Shown here: positions 11,392 through 23,661 of the stretch, piece after piece
Layout: each line of letters begins with the position of its first letter
Position numbering within the stretch: position 1 is the first letter of the stretch
Source of the DNA: Actinostola sp. cb2023
Taxonomy: Eukaryota > Cnidaria > Anthozoa > Actiniaria > Actinostolidae
NCBI GenBank assembly: GCA_033675265.1
Contig: JAUJYZ010001180.1
Span: 25,001 to 89,000, forward strand
Direction: 5' to 3'
Length of the DNA stretch: 64,000 nucleotides
Position numbers and translations under genes: made by a program
The notes under the pieces: model-generated
The model's database searches: none
What the model was told of the DNA's origin: nothing
What the model saw: the letters and a program-made list of their open reading frames with translations, nothing else

Positions 11392-12183
11392 GAATCGTAT
11401 AGCATTTATGCAAAGCAAAAAAAAAAAAAAAAAGAAAAGAAAAACAAAAAAAAATGCATGTTTACTAACTGAGCGCACGGGGAAACCATTCAACAGCCGC
11501 CGTACAAAAATAGCGAGCAAATAGGAATCGAGCTGTGGGCTCGCTGTGGGCATGAATGAAAAATCCAAACTTACTTCACGACTTCCCCGGCTTGCATCGT
11601 GACTCGTGGTGACTGAACGGCTAGGTTCATTTTATTGTAAAACAAGCAAAACAATAGTACTTTTACCCCTTTCTTGTCAACAAATGGAAAGGATAATCGT
11701 CATGTTAGCGCTTTGGAGGAATATTGAACCGCTCGCTTGACATTATGCAGCTTATTTTATCCTGACTTGGAGTTGGAGAGTCAACGTTTGAACCTCGTTT
11801 CACTGGTTTAATAGAAAAAGTAAGTACTAAAAAACGTTTTAAAAGCTAACAAAATCTTTATTTATAAATACAATCAAGAACACTGGTTGCTTTAATTATC
11901 TTTACAACGTTTGCACTTTTTGATTAAGGATTTGAACAGTTCTCAATCTCAGTTCAGGAGATAAACTAACTTTTAAAAGCCTAACTGTTTTTCAAACGAG
12001 TAATGTTGATTCAGTGGGGTTCTGAAACCTTTTCTTTGTTCTTTAAAATCGGCTTGAAAATACAATGCAAGTGTTTTTGGACTAAATGAAGTCAAAGTTG
12101 TTTGTCTCACTCAGCTGTCTTACATGTCTAACAGTAAATAACTTAACGGTGATTTACACTTGATTGCAGGTTGATGGAAATGG

Positions 12184-12718
12184 TTATCGCCTTATCGGGG
12201 AATTATTAAATGTGACATCAGAGAATAATCCCGCAAGAGCACCTGTAGGAAAAGGAGTAGAACTGTTATCTTTAGCTGTGTTTTCTACACTCTGAGAGGC
12301 AAGACTACGTGCGTTTTCAATTTCTACAAGCACATTTGAAGCCGAAGAGCGGCTGTCACCGTTGGCCGTTGCATTTGTTGTGGTGCTGTTTGCTGTGCTA
12401 AATCCAGCGAGACGATTAGACATCCTCCGTTGCTTCTCCAGCGGATTATGGCTGTAACTTGAAATTGATTCAGGGTTAGCATGACCTGTCAGCTCACATA
12501 TTTCAAGTGGATGAAAGTCGTCACGAAGCGACTGTATGTTTTGCAACCATTTCATCCACAAAATTATTCACGTCTTCTTCACTATACACCACAACTGATG
12601 AGATTGCTGACTCAGACAAAGCTTTTTCATTTGCATCGGTTGCATCGGTACTTGCATCGGTACTTACGGCGATACTTTCGTTCACATCAACGTTTGCATC
12701 AACACTTTCGGTAGCCAT
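12184..12718 (-). pseudogene. Crypton-type recombinase, internally deleted
   Basis: Two minus-strand pieces belong to one protein. An ATG at 12718 starts MATESVDANVDVNES.. and reads through VVVYSEEDVNNFVDEMVAK to about 12521. The other frame (12561-12184) gives the C-terminal recombinase end, with LTGHANPESISSY (the tyrosine fits the nucleophile position) and SHNPLEKQRRMSNRLAGF. The core with its Arg and His catalytic residues is missing between them, and the pieces meet out of frame. Crypton/DUF3504 recombinases are usually several hundred residues; this keeps about 170. The call rests on motif order and is an inference. Confidence 0.65.
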
Positions 12719-13406
12719 TTCTTTGTTCAAGCGCCTTATTTTTCTTTCTCTTGTACTTTTTAGACACAGTTTTTGTCTTTCTAAAACGCTAAATTTGAAT
12801 GAGAAGTTTGGAGAAATTTCCGTATGGCTTAGAGGTTTTGATATGTTTCGATTGAACATACCATCTCTTTCTCGTTTTGATTTTGTTTTGTTTTTGTTTT
12901 TACACTTTCTTGGTTTTTTTTTTTTTTTTTTTTTTTTACACTGCGAGGATGAAAAAAACGCTCGCGTACGTGCTGAATGAATGCGGACGTAAAAGGAAGC
13001 CCCCCGATTCCACACCAAATCACCATCCTTCTCGACCAATCAGCGCGTGATTTAGCTATGTGCTATACGATTCTATATGAAACATGCACTCACATGAAAA
13101 TCTTTGAAAAAGCATTTGCACAACAACCTGATACAAATACAAGTCAATCCCCAGAAGAGCATCATGAATACTATGCCAGTAAAATTAATTGCAATCGCAA
13201 TTCATCTCGGAGCACATTTTAATGTTAACAAAATGTTATCACTGAGTTTACGCTCTTTTGCAATTGTGATTACCAAAGCCAAAGGCATTTATTTTACGTT
13301 GTGTCTAGTTGTCCGACAGCCGGACAGGGTTTTGAAGATACTAAATGTCCGGCAGTTTTATTATATATAACTTTAAACGTAAACAATTAATTTGATCGAT
13401 TTAATC

Positions 13407-13657
13407 TATGGGAGGTTTTACGTGTGACGTAGTGGCCGTCAAGATCTACAAAATGTTCGAGCCTAACTTTCAAAGTCTGTTAGTTTTTCTTCAAGCAACT
13501 AGATGACATTTGTTTGTTTGTTTATAAGTAACTTATATTTGACAGATATTTAGACTTCACCGATCTAAAATTGAAGTTTTGAGCAAGTAAAATGACGGTT
13601 TGACGGCCACTCGTGATAGATTTTGACGTCAGAAAATATTTCATAAAACCTCCCATA
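13407..13657. mobile_element. 251-bp MITE with TATGGGAGGTTTTA ends
   Basis: Ends TATGGGAGGTTTTA (13407) and TAAAACCTCCCATA (to 13657) are perfect inverted repeats. Subterminal gtggccgtcaa and gacggccac also pair. No coding content. From 13660 to 14300 only a short att run near 13950 stands out. Confidence 0.88.
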
Positions 13658-14301
13658 CTACATCATGTCATAATAATAATAATTTAATGATGATATGTAA
13701 AGATGATATGTAACAAAATGCTCAATAAAGAATATATGTCAAAACAAAAAAACAAAAAAACTCTGCTCCCATACTAGCTTTGTTTGGGCTTCGAAATACC
13801 TTGTGACATGGAAGCGCCATGGATTTGAATTTCGAAAATCGCTCTGATCTCGGTACACCTTAGCCTGAATGTCAGACGTCTCCTCTGGGTCAAACATTTC
13901 CTGATATTCAGGCTAGGTACACCTATCAAATCAACACAATATGACACTTTATTATTATTATTATTATTAGATTAGTCAAACGCCCTTCAGACATTCAGTC
14001 TACTCACTTTGCAGTTCATTTTTCTGGATTTTTCCAAGATTCTCTGCTACTGAACTTTGGACTTCTTATTGTTGGGAAGACAGAATATATTATTACATAT
14101 TTTTTCTCTTGGTATTTTTTGCTAATTTAGACAAAAGCTTTGAATTACCAAACACAAATAACAGGGCACTGCATTGTCAGCCATTTTGAACAATGCACAA
14201 ATGATCGATATGGTCAGCAGTTACGCACACTCGATCACATGACTAAAATAACGCTGTTGATTTGTCTGTGGCGGACGCGCCACAGTATGGAAGTATGAAA
14301 T

Positions 14302-14645
14302 AATAAGAATGGCTGATCAACAATAAAGATCACAAACCAATGAAGCACTTGGGCTATCACATTAATCATATCATAGACCACCTCTGAGTCTTGTAAACTT
14401 GGCATACCACTTGGGACAGGCCCCAACTATGCAGTGATAACTTAACAAACTTAACAAACTCAAGCAATCAGTTAATCCATTAAAATGGCACCTTTACCGG
14501 CTTTATACAATATTAATTGAATGCATATCATGTATATTAGATAATAAGAATGGCTGATCAACAATAAAGATCGCAGCAATGCAGCACTTGGGCTATCGAT
14601 CACATCAAACATATCATGAAACACCTATGGGTCTTGTAAATTATC
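14302..14645. repeat. ~110-bp direct duplication
   Basis: Segments 14302-14415 and 14540-14645 are diverged direct copies, both starting taataagaatggctgatca and containing cagcacttgggctatc or gaagcacttgggctatc. The second copy leads straight into the 18-bp minisatellite. One minus-strand ORF in the first copy (14235-14426) is not recognisable. Confidence 0.75.
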
Positions 14646-14659
14646 TTACCATTTGTAAC

Positions 14660-15412
14660 ACTCTAGCCACTTGCGGCACTCTAGCCACTTGGAGCACTCT
14701 AGCCACTTGGAGCACTGTATCCACTTGGAGCACTGTAGCCACTTGGAGCACTGTAGCCACTTGGAGCACTGTATCCACTTGGAGCACTGTGTAGCCACTT
14801 GGAGCACTGTAGCCACTTGGAGGTAGCCACTTGGAGCACTGTAGCCACTTGGAGCACTGTAGCCACTTGGAGCACTGTAGCCACTTGGAGCACTGTAGCC
14901 ACTTGGAGCACTGTAGCCACTTGGAGCACTGTAGCCACTTGGAGCACTGTAGCCACTTGGAGCACTGTAGCCACTTGGAGCACTCCACTTGGAGCACTAT
15001 CCACTTGGAGCACTGTGGAGCACACACTTGGAGCACTGTAGCCACTTGGAGCACTGTGCCACTTGGAGCAGCACTTGTAGTACTGTAGCCACTTGGAGCA
15101 CTGTATAGTACTGTATCCACTTGGAGCACTGTAGCCACACTTGGTAGCCACTTGGAGCACTGTAGCCACTTGGAGCACTGTAGCCACTTGGAGCACTGTA
15201 TAGTACGTATCCACTTGGAGCACTGTATCCACTTGGAGCACTGTATCCACTTGGAGCACTGTATCCACTTGGAGCACTGTAGCCACTTGGAGCACTGTAT
15301 AGTACGTATCCACTTGGAGCACTGTATCCACTTGGAGCACTGTATCCACTTGGAGCACTGTAGCCACTTGGAGCACTGTAGCCACTTGTAGAACTCTTTT
15401 TGACTAGGCACT
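14660..15412. repeat. 18-bp minisatellite (ccacttggagcactgtag)
   Basis: About 40 units of ccacttggagcactgtag, some with gtat in place of gtag. A higher-order cassette with an inserted tatagtac recurs several times. Because 18 is divisible by three, long ORFs appear on both strands in several frames; these are artefacts of the repeat. Confidence 0.98.
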
Positions 15413-15479
15413 TGGAGCACTCTAGGTACGACTCGGAGCACTTTAGGCACGTGGGACCACCGATACACCCACATTGCTT

Positions 15480-15890
15480 ACAGGGCACCGATGATCCTGA
15501 TTGCTCTCTGGGCACAGATGGTCTCGATTGCTCTCTGGGCACAGATGGTCCCATGCAATCACTAAGGGCACAGATGGTCCTACAATTCTCACTGGGCACA
15601 GATGGTCCCGATTGCTCTCCGGGCACAGATGGTCCCATGCAATCACTAAGGGCACAGATGGTCCCCAATATCTTATTGGGCACAGATGGTCCCACAATAC
15701 TTACCGGGAATAGATGGTCCCACAATCCTCACTAGGCAAAAAATGGTCCCGATTGCTCTCCGGGCACAGATGGTCCCATGTAATCACTAAGGGCACAGAA
15801 AGGTCCCACAATTCTTACTGAGCACATATGGTCCCACGATTCTTACTGGACACAGATGGTCCCTCGTTTCTTGACTAGGCACAGGTGGTC
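15480..15890. repeat. ~30-bp minisatellite (gggcacagatggtccc)
   Basis: About 13 units built on gggcacagatggtccc followed by a variable spacer such as atgcaatcactaa or gattgctctcc. Pairs of spacer types alternate, giving a higher-order repeat. No gene. Confidence 0.95.
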
Positions 15891-15941
15891 CCTCGTTTCC
15901 TCTGCGGTCTTAACAATCACAACGGGATAATAATAATAAAA

Positions 15942-16086
<145 letters not shown>

Positions 16087-16744
16087 AATTGTATCATCTA
16101 TCTATGATCTGTACAGTACCCGAAATGATCCCGTTCCCGAAATGATCCCCGAACCCGAAATGATCCCCAACATGACCAAAATTGTACCCGAAATGATCCC
16201 CTGCCCCAAACGATCCCCATCTAGTACCCGAAATGATCCCCAAATAATTTTAGGAATGGACTTGAAATGGAGGTACAGAATTATGGAATGGGTAATTCCC
16301 AAATACTAAACAATTTTATTTTCAAACAAATTGTACGCAAACAACAACAACAGCATGACGTCATGCAGGTCACGTGATGCTAACTAGTTCTAATATCTAG
16401 TAACAAAATATGCCGCATTGTTTGAATGTGAAACCTAAAAACAATGACTGCCGTCGGAACTGTCTATCACAGGGTGTGACCGCCATCGACAGAACTGTCT
16501 GTCACAGGGTGTGACGTCATCGGTCACGTGAATCAGATGAAATTTGCTATAAAGCTGTATACCCTATCCGTCACCTATCCCAGACTTATCGTTTCAACAA
16601 TGGAGTGCTTACCAAAGTGGCATATCGCTGACATATTGACAAATAACAGACTGTTTAATAAACGTTTCCTTCTATTGAGCTCTTTTGTTTAATTGAAAGC
16701 TTGCTAAAGGGATATGTAAACTGATAGCGACTGATAGTGGCGTT

Positions 16745-16915
16745 ATTGCGGAAACCATACCCTATACCAGACCAAAACGTACCCTATCCCAGAATAAAAA
16801 GGCAAAAAATGATATACCCTATCCCATACCTGGGAGCTCAAAAACCATACCCTATCCCGCGGCACATACCCGTATAGCATATATAGGGGAGTACCCCCCC
16901 CCCCCCCCCCAACTA
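16745..16915. repeat. Satellite-like ccctat.cc repeats and poly-C
   Basis: Several diverged copies of accctatcccaga, including cataccctataccagacc, which matches the core of the 32-bp satellite at 1-1389. A run of 14 C follows. The short size and divergence suggest an ancestral form of the satellite, or a common source. Confidence 0.65.
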
Positions 16916-17034
16916 TTAATATTGAAACTAAAGGGGAACTGAACCCTAAAATCAAGGTAAAAAGATCGTTATCAGAAAGGTCAAAATAATAATCTAAAAC
17001 TGATTGGTTATTTTTAGCCTTCAGTTCCAATTAA

Positions 17035-17155
17035 GCCTGATTATATATAATTTATGTTTGTAATTAGTTATAGTTATTGTAATGCGCACTTGATCATTTT
17101 ATGAAAATTAGTGCGCAATATAAATTAATAAATTATTATTATTATTATTATTAAT
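17035..17155 (+). mobile_element. LINE 3' tail remnant
   Basis: About 110 bp, including gcgcacttgatcattttatg and agtgcgcaatataaattaat, then (att)n. The same tail ends the LINE fragment at 40750-41407, so this is the 3' end of one CR1/L2-like family without its ORF. Confidence 0.8.
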
Positions 17156-17833
17156 ATAAAACATTAGCAAACCATACTTTTTGTGGTATTGATAATTGCA
17201 AAAAAAAATAAAGACGTTTGTTCTTCATCAAAAATCTACCGCCTCCATTGGATGGTGTTCATTCGTATAATTCTTCGTATTGGCACAAATTGCAAAGGAG
17301 CTGATCATCAGAGTAGCACTGTATGTAATGACACATTGGGAGGTAAAATTTGTCAAGTAAGGTCAGTAAGGGCTCAACATATATCCAGCATCACGTGACC
17401 TATGACGTCATGATGTTGTTGTTGTTTGCGTACAATTTGTTTGAAAATAAAATTGTTTAGTATTTGGGAATTGCCCATTCCATAATTCTGTACCTCCATT
17501 TCAAGTCCATTCCCAAAATTATTTGGGGATCATTTTGGGTACTAGATGGGGATCGTTTGGGGCAGGGGATCATTTCGGGTACAATTTTGGTCATGTTGGG
17601 GATCATTTCGGGTTCGGGGATCATTTCGGGAACGGGATCATTTCGGGTACTGTACAGATCCCATACAAACACCTATGGTATTATTTTCATATTTTTCAAA
17701 CTGACCAAATTATTAATTTAATTGGATAATCCAAGTTATTAATTTGGATAGTTTTCTTATGGACGTTTATTAAGAAAATAGTTTTCGTATGGACTTATCT
17801 TAAGAAAATACATATGACATAATTAACAATTAA

Positions 17834-17992
17834 CAGGACTACATGCCTGTCCAATTTGGAAATAATTGAATTCAAAAAATTCCTCTGACTGCCAAATTGG
17901 ACTCGGCCTAAGGCCTCGTCCAAATTTGGTAGACGTCCTCGGAATTTTTTTAATCCAATTATTTCCAAATTGGACGGCAGCATGTAGTCCTA
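17834..17992. repeat. Palindromic MITE
   Basis: Arms aggactacatgc..gtccaatttggaaataatt and their complements surround ggcctaaggcctcg. About 70 bp per arm with few mismatches. Confidence 0.9.
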
Positions 17993-17999
17993 TTACCTA

Positions 18000-18170
<171 letters not shown>

Positions 18171-18572
18171 GTTAGCTGGGCGGTTTCACCAAAGAACATT
18201 TTAAGTGGTCTTTGCCAGCTACCAAAGCAATTAGTGCTTTCATGTTAGCTTGAAGGACTTTGGCGCTAAACTTGAGTCGGTTCTTCGTTTCCCTTCTTCT
18301 CAGTGAACTTTTACGAACACCCTTCTATCTCGACCGCGTGTAGTTGGGCCAGACTTGCTTGTTTAGAACTTTCCATTGAGAGTAGCTGAAAAACACACTC
18401 GAAAAAACTTAGGTTTAAAACGATATAAAATAACCAAGTTAGCCATGCGGTTTCACCAAAGAACACCTCCTTCATCCATCATTTTATACTCCCAACAATT
18501 CCCTTGACAATTAATACATACCGTCGAGAGCATCTATTTTCGCTAATTTGAAAACCGCGAAAAAAATCATTT

Positions 18573-19618
18573 ATCGAGATGCGATGGTCGCTGTCCAAAG
18601 TAGCGCGGGCGAGCGTGGAAACGAGGCATATTCAGGCAAGAATGTAATCAAACAAATCCTTTTGATCGTAAGAAAGTGATAAAAGCTCCGTATTTTGTGC
18701 GATATTGCCTTTCCACGAATAATTCAAGTGTCTCACCTGTTTCTTTACGATGTCAACAATGCATAATTGTAGTGTTTTTGGCTGTGAAAACACCGAACAT
18801 TAAATTGGCTTGTGTGAACAGGCTGCATTTTACTGAAAAAGTTGTAGATAGTACGGTGCATGAGTGAGGTTTTTCGTCCAGCCAGTCTTTAAGTTAGTTA
18901 TTAATGGTATAATATAAATGAATATTATCTTGGTAATGTTTCTTTGCAATTAGTTCATCACGATTTTCTTTGCCAAGAGATGGCGGCTAGATATGATCAA
19001 CAAGTTTTTCCTTTGTATAAATAAACCTTTCTATTATTGTACCGCGTTGGTATTCCCAAGTACGAGAGATATTCTTTCAAATCAGGCAGTGTACTGTTTA
19101 AAAAACGTAGAGTTTACTTGTCAGTTCTGCGGAAAATTGTGTTACCTTGGACAATAATAGAAAGGTTTATTTATACAAAGGAAAAACTTGTTGATCATAT
19201 CTAGCCGCCATCTCTTGGCAAAGAAAATCGTGATGAACTAATTGCAAAGAAACATTACCAAGATAATATTCATTTATTATACCATTAATCACTAACTTAA
19301 AGACTGGCTGGAATAAAAACCTCACTCATGCACCGTACTATCTACAACTTTTTCAGTAAAATGCAGCCTGTTCACACAAGCCAATTTAATGTTCGGTGTT
19401 TTCACAGCCAAAAATACTACAATTATGCATTGTTGACATCGTAAAGAAACAGGTGAGACACTTGAATTCTTCGTGGAAAGGCAATATCGCACAAAATATG
19501 GAGCTTTTATCATTTTCTTACCACGAAAAGGATTTGTTTGATTACATTCTTGCCCGAATATGCCTCGTTTCCACGCTCGCCCGCGATTCTTTGGACAGCG
19601 ACCATCGCATCTCGAAAA
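18573..19618. mobile_element. ~1.05-kb palindrome with ~465-bp arms
   Basis: 18573-19038 and 19154-19618 are inverted copies that differ at only a few positions, around a ~115-bp spacer. Each arm reads, outward to inward, gagatgcgatggtcgctgtc, gcgatattgcctttccacg, gccaagagatggcggctag and aataaacctttctattattg. Each arm has a short frame starting MSTMHNCSVFGCENTEH; Cys spacing at such a start recalls a THAP zinc finger, but it stops at once. Probably a foldback DNA element. Confidence 0.85.
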
Positions 19619-19621
19619 ATG

Positions 19622-19700
19622 TATATGCTCAGCGGTCTCTGACAGCGTATATAAGGGCTGAGCAACCATGCCCCATCGTCACTCGATAGTAAGCATTGAG
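19622..19700 (+). promoter_or_regulatory. TATA-box module, copy 1
   Basis: A ~75-bp block (atgctcagcggtctctgaca..tatataagg..gctgagcaaccatgcccca) with a TATA box at 19648-19656. The same block with two or three substitutions recurs at 21654-21731. A repeated TATA module suggests the promoter of a retroelement; which one is unknown. Confidence 0.5.
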
Positions 19701-20412
19701 CAGCGAACAGTGTCGTCTTCACAAAGGTCTACATTTAATGATTCTACCAGTTTATGGCTTTCCAACGTCCTGCTCCATAATTTCAAGCGCGCAACCCTTC
19801 TGAACTTCAAGTCTTCGATGTTCGTGGCTTTCTCTCTTCTCTACTTTCAACGCGGTTCCACTGCTTTCCTCGCCAGCTCACTACGCTGGACTCATGTCAA
19901 GCTTCTTCATATTCGCTCGTCCAGGTTCTAATGGCGTGGTGTTCATTCCAATAGGGAATACGTGGACTTGTAGGTATTGTTTACCGTTCTTGGTTTGCTC
20001 CAAGTGGCTGTTGTGTTGTGGTCATGTCATTATTCCTGGTGGCTTCCGCCCACTTCTTTATATTTCCCTCACCCGGGTTGCCTAGTTATTTTACTCGTTT
20101 ATTTCTGCGCTTTTTCGTCTCGGGTCTCTATGACATAGTTATATGTCCAGGTTATTTTACTTTGCTTTAGTTTGGGCTGCTTAGCTTTTGCATATTTGTT
20201 CTCGTCGCCTTGTCATTCCACGTGTTACGCTCGCTTTCACATGCCTTCATAATTAGTTCCTATTGTGTTTCTTTTCTCATTTGCATTAAGGAATGTTTTT
20301 CATGCGTTTTCGATGTCGTAGTCATAAACTTTGCTGTTTACTACTTTGGATTTGTTCTATATATTTTCGTTTCTTTTAGGCTCAGTTGTTCCGCCCGTTA
20401 GCCCAGTGGTTT

Positions 20413-20860
20413 ATCCAGATTGTCGCGGTATGTCAACATGTGAACTAGTCGGGAAATTCCAGATAGTCGCGGCACGTGAGTCCGCATGTGAACTAGTCGG
20501 GAAATTCCAGATTGTCGCGGCACGTGAGTCCGCATGTGAACTAGTCGGGAAATTCCAGATTGTCGCGGCACGTGAGTCCGCATGTGAACTAGTCGGGAAA
20601 TTCCAGATTGTCGCGGCACGTGAGTCCGCATGTGAACTGGTCGGGAAATTCCAGATTGTCGCGGCACGTGAGTCCGCATGTGAACTGGTCGGGAAAAACC
20701 AGATTGTCGCGGCACGTGAGTCCGCATGTGAACTGGTCGGGAAATTCCAGATTGTCGCGGTTGGTCCGACTGCTTACCGGTCGGTAAATTCCGGATTGTC
20801 GCGGTGAGTCCGCATATTTGCTGGTCGGTAAATTCCAGATTGTCGAGGTTGGTCCGCCTG
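20413..20860. repeat. 48-bp minisatellite
   Basis: About seven well-kept units of 48 bp, each holding gtcgggaaattccagattgt and cgcggcacgtgagtccgcat, then degenerate copies to about 20950. 48 is a multiple of three, so both strands stay open (CELVGKFQIVAARESA on plus). No signal for a real protein. From 19700 to 20410 and 20950 to 21210 the DNA is pyrimidine-rich on the plus strand, with no gene found. Confidence 0.95.
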
Positions 20861-21308
20861 TTTACTGGTCGTTCTTGATCGTTGCGATCGTTTCCCCTGT
20901 TTTCTGCCCGTACCAGGTACTGTCGCGATCGTTCCGCGGCTTTACTCGTTTGTCCAGATTGATGCGATTGTCTCGCCCGTTTACTGGTCGTTTCATGTCT
21001 GTTATTTCATTTGTCGCTGTCTTATATGGATGGGCTTACATTGTTTATGCCTTTAACAGGGGCCCTTGGAGCGCGAATTTATGGAGAATATTATTTATTG
21101 TAGCTCCTCTGCTCAAGCCTTTATGTCATTATTGGCCGGAGAGCCTTTATTAGTCATTAAAGTTTGTTTGCCATGAAATGTTGGGTTGACATGGTGATTT
21201 AAGCATGTTTTATTTATTCATTTATAATGATCTCTTTCCCTCCTCCACCACCCTGGGTGTAACAGCGTTTACAGGGGAGTCTTATTCCCTTTCGGTTCCA
21301 CCGAACGG

Positions 21309-21474
21309 CAGGGCGCCTGTTATCCCCTGGGCTGGCCCTTTCCCCACCCAAAGGTTCCCTTAGACCCCCGACTGGGGGATCTGGAAGTGCTTTGATCCTT
21401 TGAAGGTTACTGTCCGAACCCTCGTGGGTCACCTGCGAAGGGCCTACTCCCACTTTATCCCAGGGGATAACAGA
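21309..21474. repeat. Inverted pair ctgttatcccctggg / cccaggggataacag
   Basis: A 15-bp perfect inverted repeat with ~130 bp of GC-rich, purine/pyrimidine-biased loop (cacccaaaggttcccttaga etc.). It stands out from the AT-rich surroundings. Function unknown. Confidence 0.5.
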
Positions 21475-21589
21475 ATATAATTGATCATTCTATTCGTGTT
21501 GAAGCAAACTAAACGTCTGTGCTTTCTTTAGGTTTGAGTGATGGGTCTCTTGGGCCAGTTCTTTTGATCGGTTGAGTCTCCTTTGTTGT

Positions 21590-21731
21590 TGGCTACCAAT
21601 TTCCCCATAACTTTGCCATTCTAGAGCGGGGAAGACCGCTTAGAATAGGATACTATGCTCAGCGGTCTCTCACAGCGTATATAAGGGCTGAGCAACCATG
21701 CCCCATCGTCACTTGATAGTAAGCGTTGGTC
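21590..21731 (+). promoter_or_regulatory. TATA-box module, copy 2, with shared upstream block
   Basis: The TATA box is at 21678-21686 within the same 75-bp block as at 19622. Directly upstream, ctaccaatttccccataact..gagcggggaagaccgcttag..aataggatacta (21592-21652) recurs at 25549-25607. The modules therefore come from a dispersed repeat with at least three partial copies here. 21735-22980 holds no recognisable gene. Confidence 0.5.
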
Positions 21732-22987
21732 CCGATACAGCGCAAGGGTTTCACACTTAAGAGAGGTTGACTGTAAACTTCGAAGTTTGAGCGGAAAATG
21801 GGGGTCTTCCAAACTTAACCACCTTTTTGCCATAGATAAAGTATTGATAGCAGACAACAGCTGTGGGGTTGGTTTTTGCCTCACCCCTCAAGGTATGGTA
21901 AAAACGGGATTGTTATTTCCTATAGAGAGAGGGCCTGGGACGAGAGTAAAATAATTGCGAATTTATACATTTTGTTAAGCAAGCCACAGCTGATTAAAAT
22001 GAATTAAAAAAAAAGTTTTACAGCGTTTCGGAATATCTACATAAGGGCTTCTAATTTGTGGGATCTTTGTTAGTTGTCTGTTTTATATCGCTGATAAAAA
22101 CGTTTGGCAAATATAGTCTTTTTGTATAAATCATTGAAGCTGATTTTAGTGTCTGAAGTTAAACCGATTTTAGGAATGTCTGACCAACTAGACTGACTGA
22201 ATTAGTGTCCATTCACAAGAAGGGGTATCTACCTTTCACATGGACTGACGTTTTTGAAGGGTAAATGTACTCGTTTTGTTATTCACGTGAAACAACTTTA
22301 GTTAATTATGCAAATTTGAGGAGAATAACAAGTAACAAGCAAGAGCTGGCGCACCTCACTAATTGATACATTTGAATAACTTTATTCGTCTAGTTGTTGT
22401 TTCTGATTCGCAATAATAGTTACTACTAAAAGGAAAAACTAACTTCAGATATTATCGTACTGGAAAACTAAAAACTTGATACGAAAGTTTTCGCTATTCC
22501 AGATCATCCCCGGCAAAATGTTAGTTTAAAAAATGTATACTTTAACAACTGAAATGCTTCAAGATACTGATGATATATCGCACAATTAAATGATCAAAGT
22601 GAACTGCTATGATACAAGCAGTTTTACAGCTTATTAGTTGCCTGCCGGAGGCGGAATAAAAGCCCGAATAAAAGTTGCAATCTACACGAGTCAGACATAC
22701 ATTGTGTGCGTTTGTTTGTTATGTCGAAACGGAGCTAGCGTGAGCGATGTTAATTGGCCATTATAAAGGATTCCGAATCTTTATATATTGGCATGTGGTG
22801 TTCTTTTCAAGATTTGAGTGGCTCAGAATGTGGAGACGTATCATAAAGTGTAAATCTACCTCATCATGTAGTGCCTCTGGGGTCGTGTACCAGTCTACCA
22901 GAGATATAACGAGACATCTCAGTACTATTTGAGTAAGTGACATTTAAACACTGAGGTCGAATTGATTTTAGCCAGAGTGGGTATTTT

Positions 22988-23661
22988 ATCTCAAGCCATC
23001 ACGAGAGAACTAAATCTAGTACACTGCGAATTGTCGCACTCGTTTGCTGATGAGATCCAATAAAACAGAAACTGTGTCTGGAATAAATTTGGCCACATAG
23101 AGTGACGGATTTATTTGAAAGACATTAATCATTATACAAATAACAGATTATAATCTCATCAGCAAAGGTGGGGGCTAAAAAGACGCCACCTTGCTGTTAA
23201 CATTAACATATCTTAAATCTACTCCAAGGGGAGGTGACGGGGTTGGAGGCGGGAAAATGTGATCTGGTGTTGTACCCACTATGATGGTGTGCGGCTAGCA
23301 AGGCCGAGAATTTGGTATACCTCCTTAATGTACTCCGCTGTCACCGCCCCAAGCATCTGATTGGGTCATACAAATACAATAGTAATATAATATTACGGTA
23401 ATGGGACAGTTAAACTCGGTAATGACCTGAGATAAAATGACATTATACTTTGGGTATAATGTTGGTTTTTTATCTCAAGCCATCACGAGAGAACTAAATC
23501 TAGTACACTGCGAATTGTCGCACTCGTTTGCTGATGAGATCCAATAAAACAGAAACTGTGTCTGGAATAAATTTGGCCACATAGAGTGACGGATTTATTT
23601 GAAAGACATTAATCATTATACAAATAACAGATTATAATCTCATCAGCAAAGGTGGGGGCTG
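22988..23661 (-). mobile_element. Split direct repeats of a YR retroelement
   Basis: A 190-bp sequence (tatctcaagccatcacgaga..ctcatcagcaaaggtggggg) occurs twice in direct orientation, at 22988-23178 and 23471-23661, with 293 bp between. Inside each copy tttgctgatgagat and atctcatcagcaaa are inverted. Lying just downstream of a minus-strand tyrosine recombinase, this matches the B1-A2-B2 3' end of Ngaro/PAT-type DIRS-order elements, where A1 lies before the ORFs. I find no A1 copy, so the 5' half is missing. Confidence 0.7.

Larger units (their letters stand above)
16106..17660. mobile_element. Foldback element with ~270-bp inverted ends
   Basis: 16106-16378 and 17390-17660 are inverted copies of about 272 bp. 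Each arm starts gatctgtacagtacccgaaa, has a small array of cccgaaatgatcccc units, and ends at cacgtgat. Between the arms lie a satellite-like stretch (16745-16890 with accctataccagacc), a poly-C tract (16898-16911) and a LINE tail. No transposase was seen. Confidence 0.85.

Noticed and set aside
14579..15735. Several 80-277 codon ORFs (YSAPSG, LEHCSH, CSKWLQ repeats)
   Set aside because: They arise from 18-bp and 30-bp minisatellites whose periods suit a stop-free frame; no start, domain or composition argues for a protein.
20331..20807. ORF with CELVGKFQIVAARESA repeats
   Set aside because: 48-bp minisatellite; the other strand is equally open.
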